The notes below the pieces were generated by a model that was not told the DNA's origin, made no database searches, and saw only the letters and a program-made list of their open reading frames with translations. Made by a program: the position numbers and the translations under genes. This document shows positions 1 to 11,212 of a DNA stretch of 64,000 bases, one piece after another (within the stretch, counting starts at the first letter, position 1; each line of letters opens with the position of its first letter). Source of the stretch: Phocoena phocoena (lineage: Eukaryota; Chordata; Mammalia; Artiodactyla; Phocoenidae); the NCBI RefSeq assembly GCF_963924675.1, contig NC_089224.1, positions 45,427,158 through 45,491,157 of the forward strand, in the 5' to 3' direction.

Positions 1-138
1 AAAATGGCATTTCCTTTCAGTTCTTACTGGAATATCGGCAAAAACAAACAGAATTAACGAAACTATTCATGTGCCTTTTGGAATTTATGGGTGACTGAAG
101 GTTTAAAGGCACTTTGCACCTCTTTAAAAGCAAAAGAG

Positions 139-550
139 TGAAGTAAGCTAGAAAGAGAAAAACAAATATCGTATATTAACGCATATATGTGGAATCTAGA
201 AAAATGGTACAGGTGAACCTATTTGCAGGGCAGGAATAGAGATGTAGACATAGAGAACAGATGTGTGGACATGGTGGAGGGGGAAGGGAAGGGAAGGGTG
301 GGATAAAGTGGGAGATTAGGATTGATGTATATACACTACCATGTGTAAAACAGATAGCTAGCGGAAACCTGCTGTTTGGCACAGGGAGCTCAGCTCGGTG
401 CTCTGTGATGACCTAGGTGGGATGGGGGAGGGGGTGGGAGGGAGGTCCAAGAGGGAGGGGATATTTGTAGACATATACCTGATTCACTTCATTGTACAGC
501 AGAAACTAACACAACATTTTAAAGCAATTATACTCCAATAAAAAAATAAG
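139..550 (+). mobile_element. L1 LINE 3' end fragment
   Basis: Matches the L1 3' ends seen elsewhere in this window (for example 51,310-51,690): a 'GTGGAATCTAGAAAAATGG' segment, a G-rich tract, then 'CAGCAGAAACTAACACAACA' and 'CTCCAATAAA'. It is 5'-truncated and non-coding. Copies lie at 21,802 and 43,453. Confidence 0.85.
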
Positions 551-577
551 AAAATAAAAGCAAAAGTAAGATTCAGC

Positions 578-692
578 GGACTTCCCTGGCGGTCCAGCAG
601 TTAAGACTGTGGTTCCACTGCAGTGGGCAAGGGTGTGATCCCTGCTCAGGGAACTAAGATCCCACGTGCCACGCGCAGCCAAACAAAAAAAA
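578..692 (+). mobile_element. CHR-type tRNA-derived SINE
   Basis: Starts 'GGACTTCCCTGGCGGTCC', carries the B-box-like 'GTGTGATCCCTGCTC', and ends in an A-rich tail. Imperfect flanking duplications (AAGTAAGATTCAGC and AAGTTAAGACTGAGC) fit retroposition. Confidence 0.88.
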
Positions 693-987
693 GTTAAGAC
701 TGAGCACTTAATATATAGATTAAACTACCCCCACAAAGCAAAATAAAACAAATGCAAAGCTTGTCATATTATAACATAAATAGTAAAATTTGCAAATATA
801 GCAATTATCCTAAGATAATAAATACTAATTATTATAAATTAAAATGAAATTTCTTTCTATTCAAAACTACAGTTTCTTATTGTTGATAAAAATCTGCCAG
901 AATGACTCAATATATTTTTTAATGGAAGCAGACAAAAACGTCTTTGAACTGAGTAAATATTTACAAGATTGAGGCCACTAATAAGCG

Positions 988-1282
988 CAGTCAGCCCTCC
1001 AAATACATGGGTTCAACCACTACAGGTTGAAAATATTTGAAAAAAAAAATTCCAGAAAGTTCCAAAAATCAAAGCTTGAATTTGCCATGTGCCAGCAACT
1101 ATTTATAGCAATTACATTGTATTAGGTATTCTAAGTAATCTAGAGGTGATTTAAAGTATATGGGAGATGTATGTAGGTTATATGCAAATACTATACCATC
1201 TTATATAAGGAACTTGAAGATCCACACGGTATCCGTGGAGGTCCTGGAACCTCTCCCGCTCGAGTACTGAGGGAGGACTGTA
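988..1282 (+). mobile_element. Tigger-family non-autonomous DNA transposon
   Basis: About 295 bp bounded by imperfect inverted repeats: CAGTCAGCCCTCC at the left and GAGGGAGGACTGTA at the right. The interior (AAAATATTTG, TTGTATTAGGTATT, AGTAATCTAGAGGTGATTTAAAG) matches what I know of Tigger/MER-type mammalian elements. It encodes no transposase. The exact subfamily is not resolved. Confidence 0.8.
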
Positions 1283-1453
1283 GATGAGACATACTGTGGA
1301 AGCTTAATTCTCCTTTTTGACTTCCTGAGTTTTCTGATGAGCTGATTAATACAAAGAAAGCATTTCCTAATTTTCATGTCTTAACTTCCAGTATGACAAT
1401 GTCCCAGGCACAGCAGTTGTGTACTTTCCTTCCATATCGACCCTGGTACTTTG

Positions 1454-1597
1454 TGTTTATTTTGGGGTTTTTTTTTTTCTTCTCCTTTTTGTTGTTTTTG
1501 GCCACGTCCAGCAGCTTGTGGGATCAGGGACTGAATCCGAGTCACAGCAGTGAAGGCGCAGAGTCCAAACCACTAGAGCACCAGGGAATTCCCTGAG
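1454..1597 (-). mobile_element. CHR-type SINE, minus strand
   Basis: T-rich start, 'GGCCACGTCCAG', and an end in 'CACCAGGGAATTCCC', the reverse complement of the SINE head. It is flanked by a perfect 12-bp target-site duplication CCTGGTACTTTG (1,442-1,453 and 1,598-1,609). Confidence 0.9.
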
Positions 1598-1609
1598 CCT
1601 GGTACTTTG

Positions 1610-4121
1610 GAAGCAGTCCTTCAAAGTCTGGCTAGAGTCCTCATTGCTCAGAAAGTCTTTCCATCTCCATTTTCTGCACCAAACAGGTCTCCAACAATTC
1701 TAGCTGCTGATCAGTCCAATGAGGATTATCATCCCTCTTTGCTGAAAAAGTTGAAGATCTGCTAGATTACCACATGGAGAAAGAGGTGGCCTGAGCTATT
1801 TGCAACTGGCTGCTCCTGGAGGAACCTGAAAACCTTCTTGTCCTTCAGGCAGGAAAACAATGGAAAGATTCTTCCATTAGGTGCAGAACTTGTGAGGCTC
1901 TCCTGCTTTGGCAGGCCGTGGTTCGGGGCTGGTCACAGCTAAGGGTGCAGACAGGGCTGGAGAACGTCATCCTGGGTGACCTCAGTGAGGAGGGTGGCAG
2001 GCCCCGGTGAGCCTGGTGATGCAGGTGTCTGGCTGTGGGAGCCTGTATCCAGCTGCTCTGAGTACCTGCCTGCAAATGAGATTCTTAAATAGTACAAGGT
2101 TGTCAATTCTGTACTTATGCCAATGTTGTTTCCAAGTTTTTCCAATTTCTCTTCAATTTATTGGCAACAGATAATGTCGCCACTTCAACGTTTCTTTTAT
2201 TACGCTGGAAATTAAACATTCATGGAAAAGGACAGAGTATAAATCCAATAGGGTGTACTCATCCAAATGAGACCCAAGGTTGAAATAAAATCTGAGTCTC
2301 AATCTGTGTCTTTTTAAATTCTAATAAGAGTACTTAGACATTTGACATTTTACTGTATGTTCATGCTTTGTAATGCACCAAAATACAACTAGCCTCGCCT
2401 CTCTCCATGTCCCCTTTAAGGGGCTAAGACATTAGATTTGAATTCTTCCACATGACTTTACAGGAGTCATAGTTCATGTCTCCAGACATAGTCTACGGAT
2501 AAGAGTGGCATAAATGTTAACACCAAGGGCTAATTCATACCATTCTCTTCCTTCTGTCACCAAAAGTATGCTCACCACATATATATGTGACAATGCGCTT
2601 GGCAATGTGGATTCCAGGAAAGTGAGGCAGGGGTGGTGACCGCCCTCCAGGGAGCAGGGAGGACAGACTTTAGAGGCAGGATTAGGATGAGGGAAGCACC
2701 ACGTGCTCAGTGCAGCTGAGGGCCAGTGCTCAGAGCTGATGAAGAGGAGGGCCTGGGAGCAGCAGAAGGCTCCACTCTGACAAAAATCTGGGGCTCCTCA
2801 ATTTAAATGACATCAGATTTTCATTTCCTCTTCTAAAACACGGAGACAACTCAAGTAGTTGTCACACAGGCAAATGTAAAGATTAAATGAAGTTTGCAAA
2901 TTATAGTCTGAGAATCTGAATTTAGTGAACATAGCTGCCTTTAGCATTAATGTGACATATAGTAACTTGTAGAGTCCATGATCAGCCCCGCTAAAAGAGG
3001 CTTTGACTGCCGCTCCCTTAACACTGTCAGGGATCTGTGTGTTGAGGCCCCAAATGCAAACTGCAGGAGAGGGGTTGCCTTCTGGACTGCGAAGGAGCAA
3101 ACCCCAAGTTTCCAGGCCTAGAGCAGTGTCTGGTACATTAAGGAGAGAAATCCTACAGCACTTGAAACATTTGCAGAGAACCAGCATCAAGGAAACATGG
3201 CTGCTCTGTATAAATGTATAGTATAAATGAGATAAACAGTCCCTTCCCTCATCCTCAGTCTCAGGCCACCTCTGGTGATATTATTTTAAGACAAAGGTGT
3301 TTTTAAATGTTATGGGGACCAGGAAATGGGTTATAACATGTACATGGGGCAGAGGGTGACGAAATGGGCCGTTCCTATATTTTTAGCTATGGAAGGTCAC
3401 AACGTTACTTCGAAAGCTATTTCCTGGCCAGTTGGGTAAAGAAAGGGAGGGCTTCCCTCAAGCATGGAATGTAAGAAAGCACCAAATCTAAGTGATCAAG
3501 ATAAATCATATTTTAACACAATATATAAAAATGAAAATGCCACAACACACATGCTGAAGAAAATAGCAAAATTTTAAATAAAGACAGAAATGACCCTGCA
3601 TTGGGATGACGCTGACAGTCTTATAGAGGAAGGCTTCACGTTGCCAGTGAATTTGGGTAATTTCTGTTTAGTCTATAAAATTCTTACCAGAGAAAATGAG
3701 AAGATCAGACCTGGTAAATGTCCTCAGCTGCTTGTACAGGACACTAGTGACTCTTCTTTCTTCACTACAGTCAAGCTGGAGTCCTGAGAAAGGTGTTTCA
3801 GACACTCGAGTTAAATAAAAATTATTTAAGACTGTCACAGAGTCACAAGCAATTGTCAAACACTGCAGTTCTTCAAACAAGTAAAGAAGTAGTCTTGAAA
3901 ATATTAATGAGTTTGCTTCCATTAAAGCTAGGAAAGTAAAATTATATTAAATTCTTGTTTTAGTATAAAGAAACTATAGTTTAATAAAATGCTATGTTTT
4001 AATACCCATATATTTTAATATCCTACCTTCAATATTTAAATATTTTCAGAAAGTATAAAAAATTGTAAAATATTTAAATCAATCAATATAAGTTTAATTT
4101 AAAAATATAAAAAATAAAATG
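1610..4121. other. Non-coding stretch in A1, no element recognised
   Basis: AT-rich DNA with no gene I can support. The open frames here (for example the minus-strand one at 2,813-3,190) have no recognisable domain and look like chance. The counterparts are 23,264-25,766 and 44,915-47,426. Confidence 0.6.
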
Positions 4122-4134
4122 CTGTGAGTTTTTT

Positions 4135-4340
4135 TTGTTGTTTTCTGCGGTACGCGGACCTCTCACTGTTGTGGCCTCTCCCCATTGCGGAGCACAGGCT
4201 CCGGACGCGCAGGCCCAGCGGCCATGGCTCAAGGGCCCAGCTGCTCCGCGGCATTTGGGATCCTCCCGGACCCCGTCACGAACGCGTGTCCCCTGCATCG
4301 GCAGGCGGACTCTCAACCCCTGCGCCACCAGGGAAGCCCC
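4135..4340 (-). mobile_element. Young cetacean CHR-type SINE, minus strand
   Basis: CpG-rich young subtype: 'TGCGGTACGCGG', 'CTCCGGACGCGCAGGC', 'CATCGGCAGGCGGACTCTCA' and 'GCGCCACCAGGGAAGC', the last being the reversed head. It is flanked by the target-site duplication CTGTGAGTTTTTT (4,122-4,134 and 4,341-4,353). Confidence 0.93.
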
Positions 4341-4419
4341 CTGTGAGTTTTTTAATGTTCCTACCTTTCAGTTATTCAGTACTTCCTCCCCCACGTTAAT
4401 GCTGTATTCCTGAAAGACA

Positions 4420-5065
4420 CCATGACGTCCCAGAGCATATACAGGGGCGCTCAGCTCCCGCGACCTCAGCCCCGGTGGTGGCTGCGCTCCGACTCACCCC
4501 CAGGGTGTCCCCAACACCGTCCGGGCGCCCCATCGCCGCCGCCGCGTTCCCCTTTCTCTGAGCCGTCGCAGCATAGCGCCAGAAACGAGCCCGAATCTGT
4601 AAAATCGGTACCAACTCGCTTCCCAGCTTCAAACCCCTCAGAAAACGGCTTCTTAACCAAAAATGGCCTCGCTCAAGTTTCTGTGCGAAAATAAAGCACA
4701 AAACTCAGGGGAAAGCCCGAAAATGCAAGGTTCCAGCTTCCAACCAGACAAAATTGTCGCTGGCGCGGCCGCGACAAGGCTCCCACTTGAGAACTCAGCA
4801 TCGCGAAGACAAAAGTTTTTTCTCACTATTAAATCAGTATAAAGATGCTCCGTGAGGATGCAACTCAACTTTTTCTCGCGCTGCCCAAACCGCGTAAAGT
4901 GCAAACTCTCATAAGTCAGCGTTTCCCTAGCCGAACCGATCAAAAGACATCCGGTGCCCATTAGCCGCCGCCTAGAGAAGCGCACTGTCCCGGGTTCCAG
5001 GGAAGGAACCTGCCCGCTAATTATTTAGTGGTGCCCGCGCGCCCCCTCGCGGCTATCTCGTGAAT
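4420..5065. promoter_or_regulatory. CpG-rich segment just upstream of the delta-like interferon (A1)
   Basis: About 650 bp dense in CpG (for example GCCGCCGCCGCG near 4,540, GGCGCGGCCGCGAC near 4,762, GCCCGCGCGCCCCCTCGCGG near 5,033), ending about 15 bp before the start codon. I infer a promoter or CpG island from position and composition only. A weak A/T box (TAATTATTTAG) sits about 60 bp before the ATG. I see no GAAA-repeat virus-response region like those upstream of IFNA and IFNW here. It could instead be an LTR or other captured sequence. Confidence 0.45.
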
Positions 5066-5079
5066 CACTGAAATTCTCA

Positions 5080-5592
5080 ATGGCCCAGATCTATTTGCTA
5101 GTGGCAGGAGTGATACTCAGCTCCATCCCTGCTCGCCCTCTTGGCTGGAATTTGCCTTGGATCCATAGCCTACAGAACAGGGAACTCTTCACACTTTTGA
5201 GACAGATGAAGAAGATCCCGTTTCAGTCATGCCTAGAGGACAGAACCGACTTCAAATTTCCTTGGAAAACGGAATATCACAGAAACCCTGACGACTCAAG
5301 GCACCGGCTACCACCATCTGACGCTCCAGCAGATGGTAACTTCTTCAACAAGGAGGAAAGCCAAGCTGCTTGGAACAACACCCTACTCCATAAACTACTC
5401 TCTAGCCTTGATCACACCTTGGAACTACTGCATGAGCAAGTGGAAAATGACAACCTGGATTGTCCATATTTGGAAATTGTTGTCCCTAAATATTTCCAAA
5501 GAATCCATCTCTATCTGAAGGAAAAGGAATACAGCCCCTGTGCCTGGGAGGTTATCAGAGGAGAAATTAAAGTGTTCCTTTCTCTCATGTAA
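5080..5592 (+). CDS. IFND: Interferon-delta-like protein with a frame-shifted middle (A1)
   Basis: 170-residue type I interferon precursor, intronless as expected. If functional it would be a secreted ligand for the IFNAR1/IFNAR2 receptor. Residues 1-22 form a signal peptide (hydrophobic LLVAGVILSSIP, cleavage likely after PLG), leaving a short mature chain of 148. The short length and the Trp in place of Cys1 suggest the delta class known from pig and horse. Cys51 and Cys154 match the canonical 29-139 disulfide. Cys128 has no Cys1 partner. The tail has the family CAWEVIRGEI motif. A sequon N99-N-T101 is present. Anomaly: residues 65-86 are in the wrong frame relative to the family and to A2. 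A 2-bp loss at 5,270/5,271 is balanced by a 1-bp loss at about 5,336 shared with A2. Helix B is therefore probably destroyed, and function is doubtful. A polyadenylation signal AATAAA follows at 5,616. Confidence 0.72.
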   Translation: MAQIYLLVAGVILSSIPARPLGWNLPWIHSLQNRELFTLLRQMKKIPFQSCLEDRTDFKFPWKTEYHRNPDDSRHRLPPSDAPADGNFFNKEESQAAWNNTLLHKLLSSLDHTLELLHEQVENDNLDCPYLEIVVPKYFQRIHLYLKEKEYSPCAWEVIRGEIKVFLSLM

Positions 5593-5615
5593 TAATTCTC
5601 CAATTACTGTCAACA

Positions 5616-5621
5616 AATAAA
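5616..5621 (+). terminator. Candidate polyadenylation signal of the delta-like interferon (A1)
   Basis: AATAAA 24 bp after the stop codon, giving a very short 3' UTR if used. The same signal is at 27,263 in A2. Confidence 0.5.
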
Positions 5622-5639
5622 GAAGAAAGGTACACCTGT

Positions 5640-7027
5640 GACACTTCTAATCAAATTATTGTCTGTTTAGTCCTCTAAAGGTACGTCCACTCATATTGCT
5701 GCACATGTTGAAAAATATCTGAAGTGTCACGAGTTTACAAAAATATATTTACAAAGAAGAACACAATCTATTTTCTTATACAAGTAATTTTACAATGTGC
5801 TTTCTAAAATCTGTTTAACTTCTTGGAGGGTATTTGGATCCCCAACTATGACGTTTATTTTAAAATGGAAAGGTTGTTAGCATAGTACGCTGTTCAAGAC
5901 ATTTGTCAGTTAATTTCATGTTAGCTGCTGTCACAGAGAAACAGGAAGATGTCAGTAATTGGGTCATAATAGAAATTTATCTTTCCATCCTTAAGAGAAA
6001 AATGCAGGCTTTCCTAATCAGATGAATTTTCTAGTTGACTTCCTCTAAACAGTGATGTAGGGACATGGGTGCCCTCTATTGTGTGGCGTTGCTCTATTCA
6101 ATGTGTGATTTCCGGTTTGTGGTGTGTGAATCTATTCCACTCAGTGGTAAAGGAAAAAGTATGGGGATTACATGGGATGTTTTCAAGGGCCAAGACAGTA
6201 TAGGGCAATATCACCTCTGCTCACATTAGTTGGCCTGAATCTATGATCATGGGAATCTAAGTGCAAAGAAGTTATTGGGCGACTAATGGAAGAGGAGACA
6301 AGTTCAATGAATAAGACTACTTTTCATTTTTATACTATTTGCACTAATGACATTCTAGAGAAAAGAAACCAAAACAATGTTCTTGCTTCCACTCACATTA
6401 TAAAAAAAATTTGACTTGGGGTCTGACTCCACAATTGTAACTTAGGTATGATGACATGGATGTCACTCATCAGAGTTCACAGCGTGATTGACTCTTTGAA
6501 AGAAGCATTCAAGTTGATTCCCAAAGGCATAGACTAACAAGGAGAATATCCGCAAGTGTAGAAACAAGTTGTTTCCTTTTTGCCTGAGAGAGACAAGAAA
6601 AGGAGGGCCACGTAGCTCCTTGAAAGTACTTGAGGATGACTGAACTAAATAAAAGTGGAGAGTGGGTCTTCCATTCATGTCCAGGCCCGTGATTCTCATC
6701 CTTATCTGCTAAATACTGAAAATGCGAACTTGAATAGCGCTGCAAAGACTTTTAAAAAATACCTCACACAATATTCCATTGTAACTTCCCTTGTAGAACC
6801 ACAAAGGATTTTAAAGTACCTGTAGATTATTGTCCTTTCACATCATATCTATCAAATATATCTATCAAATATATGATTGAGCTCCTGAAATGACAGGGAC
6901 TGGACTAGCTGTCTAGGCAATGGGGTTGGGTAAGATGCTGTCTCTCCCTTTAGGTATTTTACACACTCCTGGAAGGTATTCTGAGGACACAATAGGTCAG
7001 GACATGTCTTACTATTTGGGCATCTTC
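5640..7027. other. Non-coding downstream flank of the A1 interferon
   Basis: AT-rich, no gene seen and no element I can name. The A2 copy (27,290-28,677) differs by roughly 1% plus a 3-bp indel near 5,655. Confidence 0.55.
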
Positions 7028-7345
7028 AACAAAATAGCATAGACTGGGTAGTTTGTAAAGAGCGGAAATTACTCACAGTTCCATAGTCTGGAAATCCAAG
7101 ATCTGGGTGTCAGCGTGGTCCAGTTCTGCTGAAAGCCTGCTTCCAGGTCACACACTGTCCACTTCTCCTTGGCAGAGACTGGGGGATTTATCTGAGACCT
7201 CTTTTAAAAGGGCACTAATTCCAAGTGTGAGGCCTCCCTCCTCATGACCTAATTACCTCCCAAAGGGCCCACCACCTAACACCATCACTTTGGGGATTAG
7301 GACTTTAATGAATCTTGTGGGGTACCAAACCTTAAGAACATAAAG
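7028..7345 (-). mobile_element. MST-type MaLR LTR fragment, minus strand
   Basis: Landmarks of MSTA/MSTB-like LTRs read in reverse: 'ATAGACTGGGTAGTTTGTAAAGAG', 'CTCACAGTTCCATAGTCTGG', 'GGGCACTAATTCCAAG', 'CTCATGACCTAATTACCTCC' and 'ACCATCACTTTGGGGATTAGG'. An ancient retrotransposon relic. Confidence 0.8.
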
Positions 7346-9069
7346 TTCTTTAAAGGCTACACGCCTGTCATTTAGAAGTAAGAATATATTCATGCTGAGT
7401 AAAGAAAGATGAAAGGGCAGGTTAGCAGAAAAAAAGAGCAGACCAAGGACTCAGAATCCAAACTCATGGTTTTGGACCTGAAGTCATGCTTTAGTTATTA
7501 CCGGCCAAATTTTGGAAATCAAACTGAAAGGAGCCCACTCTCCCATGGAACGGAACGAAGATACAGGATGCAACAGATCATTCATCATTCTCTGTGAAGA
7601 GTCTCCAAAGATTCTCAGGAGAAACGTAGTAATTGCCACATCAATAAAGATCCACTAAGGAGTAATATGTGTCTGGTTACTGTGAGCTGTGAGATTCAGG
7701 GAGAGTCTGAGTTCAGACAGGTGGCTCTGTATATGACACCAGGCTAGTTCTTTTCTATTATAACCTAGTAGAGGGCAAATTAGAGATGAGGCCATCCTCA
7801 TGAGTTTAATATAGTGCCAGGCACAGGCTGAAAACTGTGCTGCAACTTGAATGCCCAGAGCCATATGCACCTTAAAGGAAACATAATCCTAGTGGTTTTA
7901 GCAATAAACTCAGTAGGCATGACTGATACCAATAAGGGAAGAGTGGAAATATTAGCCATTTCGATTATAATCCCAGCAAATATGGCCCTGATGAGGCAAA
8001 ATAGCTTGGTCATTTGCAAATGCCTTCCAGTAGGAGGAGAAAATCTAAGAAATTGCTTTAGTTAAAACTACCTGTTGAGTGATTACACTGGGCCTGGTGC
8101 CCATGATACCGCAGAGAATAAGACAGAGTCCAGTTACTACAGAGCTGATTTGCCAAAGATGGTCACATACGTATTGTTTGACGATGGGAATGTAGAGGGC
8201 TGAAGCAACATAACTTCCACTGCAAAATAAAAAGTATTGAAGAAGATTGGAGCTGAAAGTTAATTCTTTCCACGACATAATATTTATTCAGTTCTAAATT
8301 AATTCTGAAGATGGTTTCCTTTGGTTTGAAAAGGATAGACTTGGATTGGCACCTCTAAAAGTCCTTAAGGAAATTTGAAATTTAATGCAAAAATAGAGAG
8401 AAAGATTCAAATTGATGATGACTGCTAAATCATGCATTCACACTGGGGATGCTAACTGCTTCCATGGGTACAAACATTAGTTTTTAGGGGTATGAAAAAT
8501 TTTGCTATTACAATTCTGTGGCACTCCAAAGCTTAACCCTATACAACAAAATCTTATTCCTTAGTATTCATTTTTGTCTTTGGGCTTTCTTGTGTATCAT
8601 ACATACAAGAAGCGTTGACACTGAGTTCATGGAAGATAAACAAACTGCATACACGATCAGTGCTCCACACTATGGTGACTTGATGGCTCACTGGAGGACT
8701 TTCTCTCCATCATTTGCTTGATCTCAAAGTAATATTGTGAGAGGTGGCCTTCACTTACTTCTGAGCTCCCATTGGCTGTCTTGTGGATGTTGCTTATGTT
8801 TGAGTCTCAGTATGATTTGCGCTATGGGAATTAAATACAAATAGAAAATTGTATTTGCATATTAAATACAAAAAAGGTTATATTTTATCATTTAATTCTA
8901 CTAAAGTTGTTCAACACATTCATAACCACAGCAAGTGCTTAACAGAAAAAAATGTTTACAATATCTAGATGAATATCTAGCAGCAGTGAAATTAAAAATT
9001 ATTTTCTGAAAAAATTTTATTGTTTGATATGAAGCAAAATTGAAAGTTAAGTATCTAAAAACAAATACT
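7346..9069. other. Non-coding stretch in A1
   Basis: No gene or nameable element seen. From about 8,050 on it becomes nearly identical to the A2 copy (28,996-30,719). Confidence 0.5.
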
Positions 9070-9083
9070 AAGAAAATAATTTT

Positions 9084-9284
9084 TTTTTTTGGGGGGTACA
9101 CACGCCTCTAGCTGTTGTGGCCTCTCTCGTTGCGGAGCGCAGGCTCCGGACGCGCAGGCTCAGCGGCCATGGCTTACGGCCCCAGCCACTCCGCGGCATG
9201 TGGGATCTTCTGCGACCGGGGCACGAACCCGTGTCCCCTGCATCGGCACTCGGACTCTCAACCACTGCGCCACCCGGGAATCCC
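9084..9284 (-). mobile_element. Young CHR-type SINE, minus strand
   Basis: T tract, 'GTTGCGGAGCGCAGGCTCCGG', and an end in 'CGCCACCCGGGAATCCC'. Flanked by the target-site duplication AAGAAAATAATTTT (9,070-9,083 and 9,285-9,298). Confidence 0.92.
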
Positions 9285-9485
9285 AAGAAAATAATTTTAA
9301 AATTTCAATGATTATGAGCAGTTTTGAATGATTTTTAAGTATATCTATACCTTGGTAGTACTATAAAGTTTATAAATTTTATCTGAATATGTAGTTTGCT
9401 ACATTCCTGTTTATATAAGTAAATATAGTAATTAAAAGTCACTCTGAAAACTTACTTGTAAAGTTAAATTAAAATTCAATAGCTT

Positions 9486-10137
9486 GTCAGTGTGATACAC
9501 CACATCAACAAATTGAAGAATAAAAAGCATATGATCATCTCAATAGATACAGAAAAATCTTTTGACAAAATTCAACACCCATTTATGAAGAAAACTCTCC
9601 ACAAAGTGGGCATAGATGGAACCTACCTCAACATAACAAAGACCATATACAACAAACCCACAGCAAATATCATTCTCAATAGTGAAAAACTGAAAGCATT
9701 TCCTCTAAGATCAGGAACAAGACAAGGATTTCCACTCTCGCCACTATTATTCAACATAACCTTGGAAGTCCTAGCCACAGCAATCAGAGAAGAATAAGAA
9801 ATAAAAGGAATCCAAATTAGAAAAGAAGTAAAACCGTCACTGTTTGCAGATGACATGATACTATACAGAGAAAATCCTAAAGATGCTACTAGAAAACTAC
9901 TAGAGCTCATCCATGAATTTGGTAAAGTTGCAGGATACAAACTTAATACACAGAAATCTCTTGCATTCATATACATTAACAGTGAAAGATTAGAAAGAGA
10001 AATCAAGAAAACAATCCCATTTACCATCAGATCAAAAACAATAAAACACCCAGGAATAAATCTACCTAAGGAGGCAGAAGATTTGTACTCAGAAAACTAT
10101 AAGACACTGATGAAAGAAATCAAAGATGACCCAAACA
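9486..10137 (+). pseudogene. L1 ORF2 (reverse transcriptase) fragment, broken (A1)
   Basis: Encodes L1 reverse-transcriptase sequence: [12 protein letters not shown], then R-S-G-T-R-Q-G, and the catalytic F-A-D-D-M-I-L-Y at about 9,841. An in-frame stop at 9,795 and a SINE insertion at 10,138 break it. It starts abruptly after AAAATTCAATAGCTT (9,471-9,485), which recurs as TTCAATAGCTT beside the L1 end at 52,310-52,343. Confidence 0.88.
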
Positions 10138-10433
10138 GGATTTCCCTGGTGGTGCATTGGTTAAGAATCCACCTACCAATGCAGGGGACATGGGTTCGAG
10201 CCGTGGCCCGGGAAGATCCCACGTGCCGTGGAGCAACTAAGCCCGTGTGCTACAACTACTGAGCCCGCATGCCACAACTACTGAAGCCCGTATGCCAGAG
10301 CCCGTGCTCTGCAGTGAGAGAAGCCACCGCAATGAGAAGCCCACACACTGCAGCGAAGAGTCGCCTCGCTCGCTGTAACGAGAGAAAGCCCTTGCACAGA
10401 AACAAAGACCCAACACAGACCAAAAAAAAAAAA
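10138..10433 (+). mobile_element. Long CHR-type SINE ending block A1, 3' flank switched
   Basis: Head 'GGATTTCCCTGGTGGTGCATTGG', tRNA-like region, long 3' body, A-tail. The 5' flank is GATGACCCAAACAG from the L1. The 3' flank (GGCAGCAAGGACTCCCC) does not repeat it, unlike the orthologous insertion in the L1 at 48,842, which has both flanks. The duplication breakpoint therefore lies in or at the end of this SINE. Confidence 0.85.
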
Positions 10434-11054
10434 GGCAGCAAGGACTCCCCAAGCTCCACTGTGTTCCTAGAACCTCTAGAAAAAACACTAGTTCACATGA
10501 GCTCATACATTTTAATCCTGAACTGATACCCTCTTCCCTGAGTTCCATAGAATCAGGTAACCCAAGCTCAAACCATGTACAAATCCCCTTATCCCTCCTT
10601 CCTACTGAGCCTCATCATGGTTCTTCATGGTGAGTACTCTCACTGGCTGCAAGTTAGGAAACCTGACTTGGGTTAGCTATAGAGCTGATCCTGGGGCGTC
10701 TAGCTGGGCTTCATTACAACTCCAGGAAAGAAAGTCATGTGAGAGCATCCAGAGAGAACTAGCACAGTCTTCCAACTGTGCTGTTAGTGGTCAGAGAGAA
10801 GAGAATTTGGTGTTAATTTCTTTGGAGGCTACTAATTTTTTTGGAGGGTGAGGGTGGAACATGCTCCCTTTTACTTTATGCATATAAGTAATGTTTTTAA
10901 CTGTTCAAAAAATATCTGAAAGATTTGAGAAAAGCTCTGTTTCCTTCAATTAATGTGACAAGAAAAAAGGTCCAGAGATTTAGGTCTGTCCATAATATTC
11001 TCATAGCTATAGTGTAGACATATTGTACATTAAACACTCAGCAGCGTTGTGACC
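10434..11054. other. Non-coding start of block B2
   Basis: No gene recognised. An open frame of 74 codons at 10,627 has no domain that I know. Confidence 0.5.
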
Positions 11055-11212
11055 ACCTAGAGGGGTGGGATACGGAGGGTGGGAGGGAGACTCAAGAGGG
11101 AGGAGATATGGGGATATATGTATATGTGTAGCTGATTCATTTTGTTATACAGCAGAAACTAACACAACACTGTAAAGCAATTATACTCCAATAAAGATGT
11201 TAAAAAAAAGAA
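11055..11212 (+). mobile_element. L1 LINE 3' end fragment
   Basis: Short L1 tail: G-rich tract, 'GTATATGTGTAGCTGATTCA', 'CAGCAGAAACTAACACAACA', 'CTCCAATAAAGATG', A-rich end. Confidence 0.85.

Larger units (their letters stand above)
1..10433 (+). repeat. Segmental duplication, block A copy 1 (A1)
   Basis: First, partial copy of a unit repeated head to tail with a period of about 21.65 kb. The first bases recur at 21,663 and 43,314. Order inside: L1 tail, SINE, Tigger element, SINE, single-copy DNA, SINE, CpG-rich segment, interferon-delta-like gene, MST LTR, SINE, L1 ORF2 fragment, SINE. By eye, 1-7,930 differs from A2 by about 1%, while 8,050-10,433 differs by only a few bases per kb. The right edge is put at the end of the SINE A-tail, where A1 and A2 stop matching the L1 path seen after A3. 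Confidence 0.93.

Noticed and set aside
4396..4985. Minus-strand open frames across the CpG-rich segment
   Set aside because: GC-rich DNA holds open frames by chance; the products show no domain and the frames differ slightly among A1-A3.
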